64,000 bases of DNA from the NCBI RefSeq assembly GCF_014647375.1, contig NZ_BMPB01000015.1, forward strand, positions 163,245 through 227,244. Reading direction: 5' to 3'. The position numbers were made by a program, and so were the translations under genes. The notes under the pieces are model-generated. The model saw only the letters and a program-made list of their open reading frames with translations. It did no database searches and was not told the origin of the DNA. Origin of the DNA: Parabacteroides faecis. GTDB taxonomy: Bacteria > Bacteroidota > Bacteroidia > Bacteroidales > Tannerellaceae. The first letter of the stretch is position 1. Every line of letters begins with the position of its first letter. Of this stretch, positions 36,389-45,783 are shown piece after piece.

Positions 36389-36898
36389 ATGAATACACTC
36401 CAATTCCAACAAAAATTAGTAGGCTTGCAAGAGAACATGCTGAACTTTGCACTTATGCTTACTGCCGACCGGGACGATGCCCAGGATTTGTTGCAGGATA
36501 CAACACTGAAAGTGTTGAATAATCAGGAAAAGTTCGTTGATAACGTCAACTTCAAGGGGTGGGTTTTAACTGTAATGCGCAATATTTTCATCAATAACTA
36601 CCACAAAGTTGTACGTACGCAGACAATCGTCGATTCGAGTGCCGACCTGTATAATTTGAATGTAACAAGCGATTCAGGTTTCGACTCTCCCGATTCTTCC
36701 TACCAGATACAGGAAATATCCAAGGCGATCGAGCAACTGAACGATGATTTAAGAGTTCCGTTCTCTATGTTCGTAAGCGGTTACAAGTACCACGAAATAG
36801 CTGAAAAACTGAATCTCCCGTTAGGCACTATCAAGAGCCGTATCTTTTTTGCCCGCCAGGAGTTACAGAAGGTTCTGAAAGATTTCAGATTTATGTAA
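36389..36898 (+). CDS. ECF-type RNA polymerase sigma factor
   Basis: A 169-aa extracytoplasmic-function sigma factor. Region 2 (about 15-85) has DAQDLLQDTTLKVL and the -10-recognising FKGWVLTVMRNIFINNYHK. Region 4 (about 115-165) has the helix-turn-helix YHEIAEKLNLPLGTIKSRIFFAR. No anti-sigma gene or SusC/FecR partner is adjacent, so it may be controlled by its own promoter. A GCCGTC/GACGGC hairpin (36925-36961) follows the stop. Confidence 0.93.
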   Translation: MNTLQFQQKLVGLQENMLNFALMLTADRDDAQDLLQDTTLKVLNNQEKFVDNVNFKGWVLTVMRNIFINNYHKVVRTQTIVDSSADLYNLNVTSDSGFDSPDSSYQIQEISKAIEQLNDDLRVPFSMFVSGYKYHEIAEKLNLPLGTIKSRIFFARQELQKVLKDFRFM

Positions 36899-36924
36899 AC
36901 GACTGTCTCTTCCATGACAATAAA

Positions 36925-36961
36925 GCCGTCGCAGGCTTCCGTAACAGGAAACGCAGACGGC
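36925..36961 (+). terminator. Stem-loop after the sigma gene
   Basis: GCCGTC (36925-36930) pairs with GACGGC (36956-36961), with inner GC and TTCC/GGAA pairs. No T-run follows, so it is a weak terminator or RNA-stability element. It starts 26 bp after the sigma stop. Confidence 0.45.
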
Positions 36962-37095
36962 GCAAAGTACGCAGGGTCTTACAGATTTATTCTTTTAATG
37001 AGTAATATGGTCTGGATTTCCCTGCGTATTTTGTGTTGTCTGCGTTCTTTTTTGCAGACTTTCGCGGCTGCCTTATTTTTTTATATTTATATATA

Positions 37096-37929
37096 TTATT
37101 GTAACATCTGGTACAGCTTGTCCAGCTTCGGAGCCATGATGATTTCCGTACGGCGGTTCTTGCTGCGTCCCTCGGCCGATTCGTTGTCGGCTACCGGCAT
37201 ATATTCGCCGCGTCCGCTGGGCTGGATCTGCAACGGGTTCACGCCATAATCTTTGGTCAGGATGCGGACTACCGATGTAGCACGTATCACGCTCAAATCC
37301 CAGTTGTCCTTGAACTGTGCCGTATTGATCGGCTTGCTGTCGGTGTGCCCTTCGATATATACGTCTATATCCGACTGTTTGTTGAGGACTTCCGCCAGCT
37401 TTGCCAACGCTTCTTTTCCTCGTTTGTCCACGCGCGCGCTGCCCGATTCGAATAACAGCTTGTCGGACATGGCGACATACACCTTGCCATCTTTTTCAGT
37501 CACCGTCAGTTCGTCGCTGCTGAAGCCCAGCAGGGCATCCTTCACGCTGTTCAGCAGGTTGCGGACTTTCTCGTTCTGGGCGTTGATCATATCCTGCAGT
37601 TCGTTGATCGTCCGTTCACGTTCGTTCAGCTCTTCCATCTTCTGGCTGAGGAGGCTGTTCAGTTTCTCCTGTTGCGTCATGTTCGAACTGAGCATCGTCT
37701 GGTAATTGCGGATATTGCTGCCCATGCGTGTCGTGTCGCGCTGGAGGGCGGCGAGGCGCTCGTTCAGCTTGTCGCCGGTATCCCGGCAATCTACCAGTTG
37801 TTCCTGTAGCGCGTTGCCACGGCCGATGGCTTCGAGACGCCCGTTTTCAGCTTCCAGGTATTTCTTTTTCGTTACACATGAAGTGCACATCAGCAGTGCG
37901 GAGACTGCTATGAATAAAACTTTTCTCAT
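37096..37929 (-). CDS. OmpA-family peptidoglycan-binding lipoprotein
   Basis: A 277-aa lipoprotein: lipobox MCTSC (Cys18), a long heptad-rich coiled-coil (about 25-130), then an OmpA C-terminal domain (about 150-270) with the family motif (EGHTDSKPIN, later SGRGEYMPVADN and RSKNRRTEIIM), which binds peptidoglycan. It probably anchors the outer membrane to the cell wall. The gene is divergent from nrfH; a shared 95-bp intergenic region contains the nrf regulatory palindrome. Confidence 0.93.
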   Translation of the reverse strand: MRKVLFIAVSALLMCTSCVTKKKYLEAENGRLEAIGRGNALQEQLVDCRDTGDKLNERLAALQRDTTRMGSNIRNYQTMLSSNMTQQEKLNSLLSQKMEELNERERTINELQDMINAQNEKVRNLLNSVKDALLGFSSDELTVTEKDGKVYVAMSDKLLFESGSARVDKRGKEALAKLAEVLNKQSDIDVYIEGHTDSKPINTAQFKDNWDLSVIRATSVVRILTKDYGVNPLQIQPSGRGEYMPVADNESAEGRSKNRRTEIIMAPKLDKLYQMLQ

Positions 37930-37949
37930 TTCTTCTATAATTTTCGTGC

Positions 37950-37996
37950 AATGTAATATTTATTACATTTTACTTGTATCCGAATTAAGATATTTG
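37950..37996 (+). promoter_or_regulatory. nrfH promoter with Fnr/HcpR-like palindrome
   Basis: A perfect palindrome AATGTAATATTTATTACATT (37950-37969), core TGTA-N8-TACA. A -7-like box, GATATTTG (37989-37996), lies 29.5 bp from its centre. The same core at the same distance is found at hcp. Expected activator position is about -41. Confidence 0.7.
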
Positions 37997-38024
37997 TAAT
38001 CAATTAAACTTTAATTAAGGCTGT

Positions 38025-38612
38025 ATGAAGATAAAAGAGATCATAAACACGATTCTGCCTACCCGGCGCAGCAAGTTATTTGCGCTTGTGGCGAGTGGGG
38101 CGATCTGTGGTCTGGGCTTTTATACATTTTATGTATCGAGGGCCTGGAGTTACTTGTCGGATGAGCCGTCGACCTGTGTGAACTGCCATATCATGGGGCC
38201 TTATTATGCCACCTGGAAACATAGTTCGCACAGCAGGAACGCCACCTGCAACGACTGCCATGTGCCACACGAAAACGCCGCGAAGAAATGGTTCTTCAAA
38301 GGAATGGACGGCATGCGTCATGCCGCTGTATTTATGATGCGCGGGGAGCCGCAGGTGATCCAGGCTATCGACGAGAGTGCCGAAGTCATTATGAACAACT
38401 GTATCCGCTGCCATACGCAACTGAATACGGAATTTGTCAATACGGGCCGGATCGACCACGAAATGGCTATGGCAGGAGAGGGGAAGGCCTGCTGGGACTG
38501 CCATCGCGAAGTGCCTCACGGAGGATCGAACAGCCTTTCGTCGACACCGTCGGCCATCGTTCCTTACCCGAAAACCAATACGCCTGATTGGCTGAAAGAG
38601 ATGCTTAAGTAA
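38025..38612 (+). CDS. nrfH: Cytochrome c nitrite reductase, small subunit NrfH
   Basis: A 195-aa tetraheme quinol-oxidising subunit of the periplasmic nitrite reductase. One N-terminal membrane helix (about 15-38), then four CxxCH heme sites (CVNCH, CNDCH, CIRCH, CWDCH). NrfH takes electrons from menaquinol and feeds NrfA. It is first in nrfH-nrfA-ccsB-ccsA-porin, with a regulated promoter upstream. Slightly longer than the usual 150-180 residues. Confidence 0.95.
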   Translation: MKIKEIINTILPTRRSKLFALVASGAICGLGFYTFYVSRAWSYLSDEPSTCVNCHIMGPYYATWKHSSHSRNATCNDCHVPHENAAKKWFFKGMDGMRHAAVFMMRGEPQVIQAIDESAEVIMNNCIRCHTQLNTEFVNTGRIDHEMAMAGEGKACWDCHREVPHGGSNSLSSTPSAIVPYPKTNTPDWLKEMLK

Positions 38613-38638
38613 AACGAATAAAATAAAAATCAACGAAT

Positions 38639-40123
38639 ATGGAAAAGAAACTTAAATCATGGCAGGGCTGGTTGTTGTTTATCGGAACAATGGCCGTCGT
38701 TTTTGTACTGGGTGTACTGGCCGCTTCTATCAACGAGAGACGGGCTGAAATTGCCAGCGTTATGAATAACAAGAAGGTCGAAATCAAAGGGATTGAAGCG
38801 GTGAACGAAAAATTTGCCCCGAACTATCCGCGCGAATATGAAACATGGACGCAGACTGCCGATACCAGCTTCCGGAGTCAGTTCAACGGCAACCAGATGG
38901 TCGATGTACTCGAAGCGCGTCCTGAAATGGTGATCCTATGGGCGGGATATGCTTTCTCGAAAGATTATTCAACTCCGCGCGGTCATATGCATGCGATCGA
39001 GGATATGCGCCATACTTTGCGTGTCGGTTCCCCGATGACACCGGACGAAGGTCCGCAACCGGCAACTTGCTGGACTTGCAAGAGTCCGGACGTTCCGCGT
39101 ATGATGCAGGCTATCGGTGTCGATAATTTCTATAAAGGAAAATGGGCTTCTATGGGCACGGAGATCGTGAACCCCATCGGTTGTGCCGATTGCCATGAGC
39201 CGGAGAATATGAATCTTCATATCAGCCGCCCGGCTTTGATAGAAGCCTTCCAGCGCCAGGGACGCGATATCAATAAAGCGACCCAACAGGAGATGCGTTC
39301 GCTGGTCTGCGCACAGTGCCATGTGGAATACTATTTCAAGGGGGACGGCAAATATCTGACTTTCCCCTGGGATAAAGGTTTTACGGTTGAGGATATGGAG
39401 GCTTACTACGATGAGGAAGGTTTTGCAGATTATACGCATAAATTAAGCCGCACACCGATACTGAAAGCGCAGCATCCGGACTATGAACTCTCCATGATGG
39501 GTATCCACGCACAGCGTGGTGTTTCGTGTGCCGACTGCCACATGCCTTACAAGAGCGAAGGCGGTGTGAAATATAGCGACCATCATATTATGAGTCCGCT
39601 GGCTATGATCGACCGTACCTGCCAGGTTTGCCACCGCGAAAGCGAAGAGACGCTCCGCAACAACGTTTATGAACGCCAGAACAAGGCAAACGAAATGCGT
39701 AACCGCCTCGAAACGGAACTGGCAAAGGCTCATATAGAAGCTAAATTTGCCTGGGATAAGGGCGCTACGGAAGATCAGATGGCTCCGGTATTGAAACTGC
39801 TTCGTCAGGCACAATGGCGCTGGGACTTCGGTGTTGCTTCCCACGGCGGTGCTTTTCATGCTCCCCAGGAGATACAGCGTATTTTGGGCAATGGCCTGGA
39901 TAAGACTATGCAGGCTCGCCTGGCGGTATCGAAGGTGTTGTCGAAATTAGGTTACACGGACGATGTGCCGATGCCGGATATCTCTACAAAAGACAAAGCA
40001 CAACAATATATCGGCCTGGATATGGCTGCCGAACGTCAGGCTAAGGAAAAGTTCATGAACACGATCGTTCCGGAATGGATCAAAGAGGCGAAGGCAAACA
40101 AACGTCTGGCTGATAAGATTTAA
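38639..40123 (+). CDS. nrfA: Ammonia-forming cytochrome c nitrite reductase NrfA
   Basis: A 494-aa pentaheme enzyme that reduces nitrite to ammonium with six electrons in the periplasm. The active-site heme is the Lys-ligated CWTCK (near 145), and four CxxCH sites follow (CADCH, CAQCH, CADCH, CQVCH). An N-terminal hydrophobic segment (about 10-30) serves as a signal anchor or signal peptide. It starts 26 bp after nrfH. NrfA also reduces nitric oxide and hydroxylamine, tying it to the hcp locus further downstream. Confidence 0.97.
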   Translation: MEKKLKSWQGWLLFIGTMAVVFVLGVLAASINERRAEIASVMNNKKVEIKGIEAVNEKFAPNYPREYETWTQTADTSFRSQFNGNQMVDVLEARPEMVILWAGYAFSKDYSTPRGHMHAIEDMRHTLRVGSPMTPDEGPQPATCWTCKSPDVPRMMQAIGVDNFYKGKWASMGTEIVNPIGCADCHEPENMNLHISRPALIEAFQRQGRDINKATQQEMRSLVCAQCHVEYYFKGDGKYLTFPWDKGFTVEDMEAYYDEEGFADYTHKLSRTPILKAQHPDYELSMMGIHAQRGVSCADCHMPYKSEGGVKYSDHHIMSPLAMIDRTCQVCHRESEETLRNNVYERQNKANEMRNRLETELAKAHIEAKFAWDKGATEDQMAPVLKLLRQAQWRWDFGVASHGGAFHAPQEIQRILGNGLDKTMQARLAVSKVLSKLGYTDDVPMPDISTKDKAQQYIGLDMAAERQAKEKFMNTIVPEWIKEAKANKRLADKI

Positions 40124-40127
40124 AGAT

Positions 40128-41399
40128 ATGTGGAGACAACCCTGGGGATATAAGGAAGGATGGGCAATCTGTATCGGCCTGTTCATTACCGGAGCGGTTC
40201 TGCAACTGACGGCCGGAAAGGTTGATCCGACGCTTTTCCGGTATCCCCTGAATGCTATAACGGGAGGTTTGTTCCTGTTTTTCTTGATAATGGTATATAT
40301 CGCGAGCCGTAAAGCTGCTGCTTTGCAGTGGTTTTACAGCCTCACGGCGAGTATTACGTCTTTAACTGCATGGATGGTTTTGGTTATCATCATGGGACTG
40401 ACCCGACAGGTGGCTCCCTCCGTAACGGTTACTCACGGAGGACTACTGCCTGGGTTGGGTTTCATGCAGATGACGCTCTCGTGGCCTTTTATGTTGTTGT
40501 TCCTTTACTTTCTTTCGGTATTAGGATTAGTGACTATTCGTAAAGTAGCTCATTTCAGAAAAAAAGATATCCCTTTTATCCTGAATCATGCAGGATTGTT
40601 CATCACTCTGCTGGCGGCTATCCTGGGAAACGGCGATTTGCAGCGCATGCGTATGACGGTTCCTTTAGAGCAACCCGAATGGCGGGCGACAGATGAGACT
40701 GGGGAAATGAAAGAACTGCCTTTGGCGATTGAATTGAAATCTTTTACGATTGATGAATATCCTCCGAAACTGCTGGCTATCGATAACACGACCGGAAATG
40801 CGTTACCGGAAAATAATCCTGAAAACATGTTGGTGGAAGAGACGCCTTTATCAGGTTCTTTATTGGATTGGGAGGTGGAAGTGATCCGCTCGCTTCCGAT
40901 GGCTGCCTGTGTTCATGGGAAAGATACGGTAAACTTTGTCGAGTTTCATTCCGAAGGTGCCACTTCCGCTGTCTTTGTCAGGGTACGCAATAAGAAAGAT
41001 GGTGTGGAGAAGAGCGGTTGGGTGAGTTGCGGCAGTTTCATGTTCCCGTACGTCTCCTTGCAACTGAACGACGAGATCAGCCTGGTGATGCCGGGTCGGG
41101 AGCCGAAACGCTTTGCTTCTGAAGTTTCCGTCTATACGCAGGACAAGAAGCAGGCCGATGCGCTTATCGAAGTCAACAAGCCTTTCAGCATAGCCGGATG
41201 GAAAATTTATCAGCTGAGCTATGACGAGACGAAGGGGAAGTGGAGCACTGTCAGCGTCTTTGAATTGGTTCGCGATCCGTGGCTTCCGGTGGTATACGCC
41301 GGCATCCTGATGCTGTTGCTCGGCTCTGTATGCCTGTTCATTCAGGCTCCGGGAAATAAGGAGGAGGAAGCGGCCGCTAACGACACAAAAACAGAATAA
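40128..41399 (+). CDS. ccsB: Cytochrome c biogenesis protein, ResB/CcsB-like
   Basis: A 423-aa membrane protein with about 5 helices in total (four near the N-terminus, one at about 385-405) and a large periplasmic domain (about 195-380). This is the ResB/CcsB pattern, part of system II heme attachment to c-type cytochromes. It lies 4 bp after nrfA and 1 bp before ccsA, so it is dedicated to maturation of NrfH/NrfA. The sequence is diverged, so the call rests on layout as much as on motifs. Confidence 0.8.
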   Translation: MWRQPWGYKEGWAICIGLFITGAVLQLTAGKVDPTLFRYPLNAITGGLFLFFLIMVYIASRKAAALQWFYSLTASITSLTAWMVLVIIMGLTRQVAPSVTVTHGGLLPGLGFMQMTLSWPFMLLFLYFLSVLGLVTIRKVAHFRKKDIPFILNHAGLFITLLAAILGNGDLQRMRMTVPLEQPEWRATDETGEMKELPLAIELKSFTIDEYPPKLLAIDNTTGNALPENNPENMLVEETPLSGSLLDWEVEVIRSLPMAACVHGKDTVNFVEFHSEGATSAVFVRVRNKKDGVEKSGWVSCGSFMFPYVSLQLNDEISLVMPGREPKRFASEVSVYTQDKKQADALIEVNKPFSIAGWKIYQLSYDETKGKWSTVSVFELVRDPWLPVVYAGILMLLLGSVCLFIQAPGNKEEEAAANDTKTE

Positions 41400-41400
41400 T

Positions 41401-42195
41401 ATGGATTGGAGTCATTTTATATATTTCGCTTTGCCGTCCGTTATCTGCTGGACGATAGGTGCGGCGATGGCCTACCGGACGAATAAGCCGGGGCAGGTCA
41501 TCGGGTGGACGGTTGCCGGACTGGCGATATTCATGGCTTTCATTGTGGGCATGTGGATGTCGTTGGAACGTCCGCCGCTCCGGACGATGGGCGAGACGCG
41601 CTTGTGGTACTCGTTCTTCCTGCCGGTTGCGGGGATCATTACTTATATCCGCTGGCGGTATAAATGGATATTGTCGTTCAGTACGGTGCTGTCTTTTGTC
41701 TTTATCTGCATTAATCTGTTCAAGCCGGAGATACATAATAAAACGCTGATGCCTGCCTTGCAGAGTCCGTGGTTTGCACCGCATGTGATAGTATATATGT
41801 TTGCTTACGCGATGCTGGGAGCGGCGGCGATCGTGGCTGTCTATCTGTTGATCCGCTCGTGGAAGAGGCCGATAGACCGGAAGGTGATGAGCCTTTGCGA
41901 CAACCTGGTCTATGTAGGGACTGCCTTTCTGACGATCGGCATGCTGTTCGGTGCACTTTGGGCGAAAGAGGCCTGGGGGCATTATTGGAGTTGGGACCCG
42001 AAAGAGACCTGGGCGGCTGCGACCTGGCTGGGCAACCTGCTGTACATTCATTTCAGGCTTCACAGGTACAAACTATATAAGGTTGCTCTCGGATTATTGG
42101 TGTTCGCTTTTGTCCTGCTACAGGTTTGCTGGTTCGGCGTGAATTACCTGCCTTCAGCACAGGAAAACAGCGTGCACGTATATAACATGGAATAA
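41401..42195 (+). CDS. ccsA: Cytochrome c biogenesis protein CcsA
   Basis: A 264-aa membrane protein with about 8 helices and the tryptophan-rich heme-handling motif WGHYWSWDPKETWA (near residue 190), the mark of the CcsA/CcmC family. With CcsB it exports heme and attaches it to apocytochromes (system II). It starts right after ccsB and is the fourth gene of the nrf operon. Confidence 0.93.
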   Translation: MDWSHFIYFALPSVICWTIGAAMAYRTNKPGQVIGWTVAGLAIFMAFIVGMWMSLERPPLRTMGETRLWYSFFLPVAGIITYIRWRYKWILSFSTVLSFVFICINLFKPEIHNKTLMPALQSPWFAPHVIVYMFAYAMLGAAAIVAVYLLIRSWKRPIDRKVMSLCDNLVYVGTAFLTIGMLFGALWAKEAWGHYWSWDPKETWAAATWLGNLLYIHFRLHRYKLYKVALGLLVFAFVLLQVCWFGVNYLPSAQENSVHVYNME

Positions 42196-42232
42196 AAAGC
42201 AAATAGAAATATTAACTTTAAATAGAAACGAT

Positions 42233-43543
42233 ATGAAAAAACGGGTGATTGTTTTTTCCGGGCTTCTGTTACTAGGCTCGGTGTGGATGAAAGCAGATGA
42301 AAATGAAACATCCAAAGATAAGGAGAATACCTTCTCTATGAGTGCGCAGATACGCCCCAGGGCGGAATACCGCAACGGTGTATTAAATCCTCGTAGTGAA
42401 GGGCAGGGACCGGCAGGCTTTATCAACAACCGTGCCCGTCTTTCTATGAATTACGAGCGACAGAATCTCTCGCTGGGCCTTTCCGCACAGCATGTCGGTG
42501 TCTGGGGACAGGACCCGCAGATAGATAAGAACGGTCGCTTCATCCTGAACGAGGCATGGGCACAACTGGACTTCGGTTACGGCCTGTTTGCCAAACTCGG
42601 ACGCCAGTCCCTGATCTACGATGACGAACGCGTCCTTGGCGGGCTTGACTGGAACATTGCCGGTCGTTACCACGACGCTCTCAAACTCGGTTACGAAAAC
42701 AAAAAGAATAAACTCCACCTGATCCTCGCCTTCAACCAGAACGACGAAACTAAAATCGATGGCACCTTCTACGCCGACGGTGCGCAGCCCTACAAAAACA
42801 CGCAGACACTATGGTACCAGCACGTCGCCAGCAAAGAGTTTAAAGCTTCGTTCTTATTTATGAATCTCGGACTGGAAGCCGGTGAGCAGAAAGAACAAAA
42901 GTCCGACACGAAGTTCATGCAGACGATGGGTGCGAATCTGTACTATCAGCCGGGCGACTGGACTTTCGGCGGTACTTTCTATTACCAGTCAGGAAAGAAT
43001 AAGAACAAGCGTGACGTTTCCGCTTTTCTATGGGCGTTGAATGCCGCCTATAAATTCAATTCGCAGTGGAGCATGGGGATCGGTAGCGATTACCTGAGCG
43101 GTGCAGGCACAGCGGACGGTCCTGATGCCAAATACAAGGCTTTCGATCCGTTATACGGAACGCATCATAAGTTCTACGGTGCTATGGATTATTACTATGC
43201 CACACCGTTCAAGGACAACTTAAATCCGGGCTTGTGGGACAACCAGATAAAGGTCGCTTACAACGCTTCTTCAAAGGTAAACCTCGCCCTGACTTATCAT
43301 TACTTCTCGATCACCAGCGATCTCACTGTAAACGGCAAGGATCTCGATCGCGGCCTGGGTTCCGAACTCGATCTTCAGGTCGACTGGCAGATCATGAAAG
43401 ACGTGAAGCTCTCCGCAGGCTACTCTACCATGTTCGGAACATCGACGATGGAAGCTGTCAAAGGTGGCAGCAAAGATAGCTGGCAGGATTGGGGATGGTT
43501 GTCAATCAATATTAATCCAAGAATATTTACTGCCAAGTGGTAG
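42233..43543 (+). CDS. Alginate-export-like outer-membrane porin
   Basis: A 436-aa outer-membrane protein with a signal peptide (MKKRVIVFSGLLLLGSVWMKA). The mature part alternates polar and aromatic residues like a beta-barrel, and the N-terminal segment (SMSAQIRPRAEYRNGV, LGRQSLIYDDERVLGG) matches the alginate_exp family. Similar porins often go with nrfHA in Bacteroidales and may let nitrite or other ions pass the outer membrane. It starts 37 bp after ccsA and is probably the last gene of the nrf operon. Confidence 0.85.
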   Translation: MKKRVIVFSGLLLLGSVWMKADENETSKDKENTFSMSAQIRPRAEYRNGVLNPRSEGQGPAGFINNRARLSMNYERQNLSLGLSAQHVGVWGQDPQIDKNGRFILNEAWAQLDFGYGLFAKLGRQSLIYDDERVLGGLDWNIAGRYHDALKLGYENKKNKLHLILAFNQNDETKIDGTFYADGAQPYKNTQTLWYQHVASKEFKASFLFMNLGLEAGEQKEQKSDTKFMQTMGANLYYQPGDWTFGGTFYYQSGKNKNKRDVSAFLWALNAAYKFNSQWSMGIGSDYLSGAGTADGPDAKYKAFDPLYGTHHKFYGAMDYYYATPFKDNLNPGLWDNQIKVAYNASSKVNLALTYHYFSITSDLTVNGKDLDRGLGSELDLQVDWQIMKDVKLSAGYSTMFGTSTMEAVKGGSKDSWQDWGWLSININPRIFTAKW

Positions 43544-43547
43544 TTTG

Positions 43548-43594
43548 TAGTATCGGAAATGTTCTTATCTTTGTATGGAACATTTCCGATACTA
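43548..43594. promoter_or_regulatory. 17-bp inverted repeat enclosing the crp promoter -7 box
   Basis: TAGTATCGGAAATGTTC (43548-43564) and GAACATTTCCGATACTA (43578-43594) are perfect reverse complements, 13 bp apart. The spacer contains most of TATCTTTG (43566-43573), a -7 box. It starts 4 bp after the porin stop. It may be an autoregulatory operator, an RNA hairpin that ends the nrf operon, or both. Confidence 0.75.
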
Positions 43595-43606
43595 AATCAA
43601 TGCCGA

Positions 43607-44272
43607 ATGAATATAACCGATATCTTTAAAATACCACTGTTCCGGAATTTTACGCAGAAGATGCAGGACGAGTTTCTGGAGAATATAGAATATACTATTG
43701 AAGAGCATTCGAAAGGAAAAACCATTATCCACCAGGGTTCCCCCTGTCATGCCATACATGTATTGCTGGAAGGTAAGCTGAACGTAGATGTAGTCGACGT
43801 CTCAGGAGGCGAAGTACGGGTAGAGGTCATCAAGGCGCCCCGCACGTTTGCCACTCCGCATGTGTTTGCTGAAAAGAATCAGTTCCCTGCCACTTTCTCC
43901 GTCGAAGAAGATGTCGTTCTGATGAAGATACCCAAAGAATCATTCTTTAAGGTCATGCATACGACTCCCCTTTTACTCCATAATTTCCTTTGCGTCAGTA
44001 CGAGTTGCAACAAATGCACGATGACCCGCCTGCGTGTTTTGTCTTTTCGTGGCATCCGTAGCCGTTACATCTATTATTTGCTCGACCATCTGAAGGAAGG
44101 TGAAGATATCGTAGAGATGGAACATAATCAGGTGCAGCTCGCCGAATACTTCGGAGTCACGCGCCCCGCCCTTTCCAAGGAAATCGGCAAGCTCGTAGAC
44201 AGCAGCTTCATCAGCCTGGGCAGAGGAAAGGTGAAGATCCTGAACAAGCAAGCCCTGATAAACCTGTTATAG
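43607..44272 (+). CDS. Crp/Fnr-family transcriptional regulator (near nrf)
   Basis: A 221-aa regulator. I chose ATG 43607 (MNITDIFKIP), because the -7 box at 43566-43573 lies downstream of the earlier ATG 43559. N-terminal cyclic-nucleotide-type effector domain (about 10-125), long helix, then a C-terminal winged helix-turn-helix (QVQLAEYFGVTRPALSKEIGKL, near 182). It has no FNR-type N-terminal Cys cluster. A Cys pair (STSCNKC, near 137) lies at the dimer helix. By position it may control nrf genes in response to nitrite or NO. Autoregulation through the surrounding 17-bp repeat is possible. Confidence 0.88.
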   Translation: MNITDIFKIPLFRNFTQKMQDEFLENIEYTIEEHSKGKTIIHQGSPCHAIHVLLEGKLNVDVVDVSGGEVRVEVIKAPRTFATPHVFAEKNQFPATFSVEEDVVLMKIPKESFFKVMHTTPLLLHNFLCVSTSCNKCTMTRLRVLSFRGIRSRYIYYLLDHLKEGEDIVEMEHNQVQLAEYFGVTRPALSKEIGKLVDSSFISLGRGKVKILNKQALINLL

Positions 44273-44298
44273 CTTTGAATATATTCTTTTGCATCCCC

Positions 44299-44328
44299 TT
44301 GTGGAAAAAAATAATCATTGTACATTTG
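44299..44328 (+). promoter_or_regulatory. Consensus promoter of the NtrC-type regulator gene
   Basis: TTG (44299-44301), 19 bp, TACATTTG (44321-44328). This supports the start at 44354 rather than the earlier in-frame codon at 44318. Confidence 0.75.
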
Positions 44329-44353
44329 CGACGGTTATCAGAAACCGGACAAC

Positions 44354-45694
44354 ATGGGAAAAGTACTGATTATTGACGACGAAAAACAAATTTTAGGTTT
44401 ATTATCACGGATCATCGGACTGGAAGGATATGATGTTCTCCAGGCTGCCACCTGCAAAGCTGGCCTGAAGCAACTGGAGCAGCATACACCCGAAGTTATC
44501 CTGTGCGATGTCTGCCTGCCTGACGGCAGCGGCGTGGAACTTGTCAGCGAACTAAAGAAACTGCGCCCCTTCTCCGAAGTTATTTTACTGACGGCGCACG
44601 GTAATATCCCTGACGGTGTACAAGCGATCAAGAATGGTGCTTTCGACTACATTACCAAAGGCGATGATAACAATAAAATACTCCCCTTGATCGCAAAGGC
44701 GATGGAAAAAGCCTCTGCCGCCTATAAGCAGAGCAAGCTATCCACTTCGCTGGTCGGCAGACAATACTCATTCGATACCATCGTAGGCAAATCGCCTGCC
44801 ATTCAGGAAGCGATTGCCCTGGCCCGTAAGGTTGCCCAGACCGATGTGCCTGTCCTCCTGACCGGCGAAACCGGGACGGGCAAGGAAGTCTTCGCCCAAT
44901 CCATCCACCAACACAGTACCCGGAGCGGAAAAGCCTTTGTTGCGATCAATTGTTCTTCTTTCAGCCGCGATCTGTTGGAGAGCGAGATGTTCGGACACAA
45001 AGCCGGAGCCTTTACAGGCGCATTGAAAGAGACGAAAGGTCTTTTTGAAGAAGCCGACAACGGTACGATCTTCCTCGATGAGATCGGAGAAATGGCCTTC
45101 GACCTGCAAGCCAAGCTGCTCCGTATCCTTGAAACCGGCGAGTTCATCAAGATCGGCGATACCCGCCCCGTCAAGGTGAATGTCCGCGTCATAGCGGCTA
45201 CAAACCGTGACCTGTCGAAAGAGATTGCCGAGGGACATTTCCGGGAGGATTTATTCTACCGCCTGTCTGTCTTCCAGATCCATTTGCCGGCATTACGGGA
45301 GAGGGTGGAGGATATTCCGCTGCATGTAAAGGCTTTTGTCTCTACCTTGTCTGCCAAGATGGGAAAAGATATCAAGGCGATCTCTCCGGATTATATTGAT
45401 TTATTGAAAAAAAATCCCTGGAAAGGGAATGTGCGTGAGCTTCGCAATGTGGTAGAACGCAGCCTGATCATAGCCGATGGCGATACGCTGACCCCGGATT
45501 CATTGCCGTTAAATATACAGCGTACAGATGCAGTAGAAACAGATGCTTATGCCGGATTCGACCTAAGCGGCGTTGAGAAAATGCATATTCAGAAGGTACT
45601 TAAATATACGAAAGGAAATAAAACAGAGACTTCGCGCCTACTGGGGATCGGCTTGACAACGCTTTACAGGAAGATTGAAGAATATGGGTTGTGA
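44354..45694 (+). CDS. NtrC-type sigma-54-dependent response regulator
   Basis: A 446-aa response regulator. Receiver domain (1-120) with Asp52 (ILCDVCLPDGSG), a sigma-54 AAA+ domain with Walker A GETGTGKE, the sigma-54-contacting GAFTGA loop, Walker B DEIGEM, and R-finger region, then a Fis-type helix-turn-helix at the end (TSRLLGIGLTTLYRKIEEYGL). It activates RpoN-bound polymerase when phosphorylated. No histidine kinase adjoins it. A near-consensus -24/-12 promoter lies before kdp, 2.2 kb downstream, and the kdp locus ends with a kinase but no KdpE. I infer that it is the kdp regulator. Confidence 0.92.
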   Translation: MGKVLIIDDEKQILGLLSRIIGLEGYDVLQAATCKAGLKQLEQHTPEVILCDVCLPDGSGVELVSELKKLRPFSEVILLTAHGNIPDGVQAIKNGAFDYITKGDDNNKILPLIAKAMEKASAAYKQSKLSTSLVGRQYSFDTIVGKSPAIQEAIALARKVAQTDVPVLLTGETGTGKEVFAQSIHQHSTRSGKAFVAINCSSFSRDLLESEMFGHKAGAFTGALKETKGLFEEADNGTIFLDEIGEMAFDLQAKLLRILETGEFIKIGDTRPVKVNVRVIAATNRDLSKEIAEGHFREDLFYRLSVFQIHLPALRERVEDIPLHVKAFVSTLSAKMGKDIKAISPDYIDLLKKNPWKGNVRELRNVVERSLIIADGDTLTPDSLPLNIQRTDAVETDAYAGFDLSGVEKMHIQKVLKYTKGNKTETSRLLGIGLTTLYRKIEEYGL

Positions 45695-45708
45695 TTGGCT
45701 CTGACACA

Positions 45709-45739
45709 CTCCTTTGCCCCTTCCCAAGAGCAAAGGGAG
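45709..45739 (+). terminator. Hairpin after the NtrC-type gene
   Basis: CTCCTTTGC (45709-45717) pairs with GCAAAGGGAG (45730-45739) with one bulge; a TATTTT tract follows. It may also serve the minus-strand acetyltransferase ending at 45784. Confidence 0.55.
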
Positions 45740-45783
45740 GTATTTTCGTCACTATAAGAAAAGGGAATATGAAGGACATTCGC

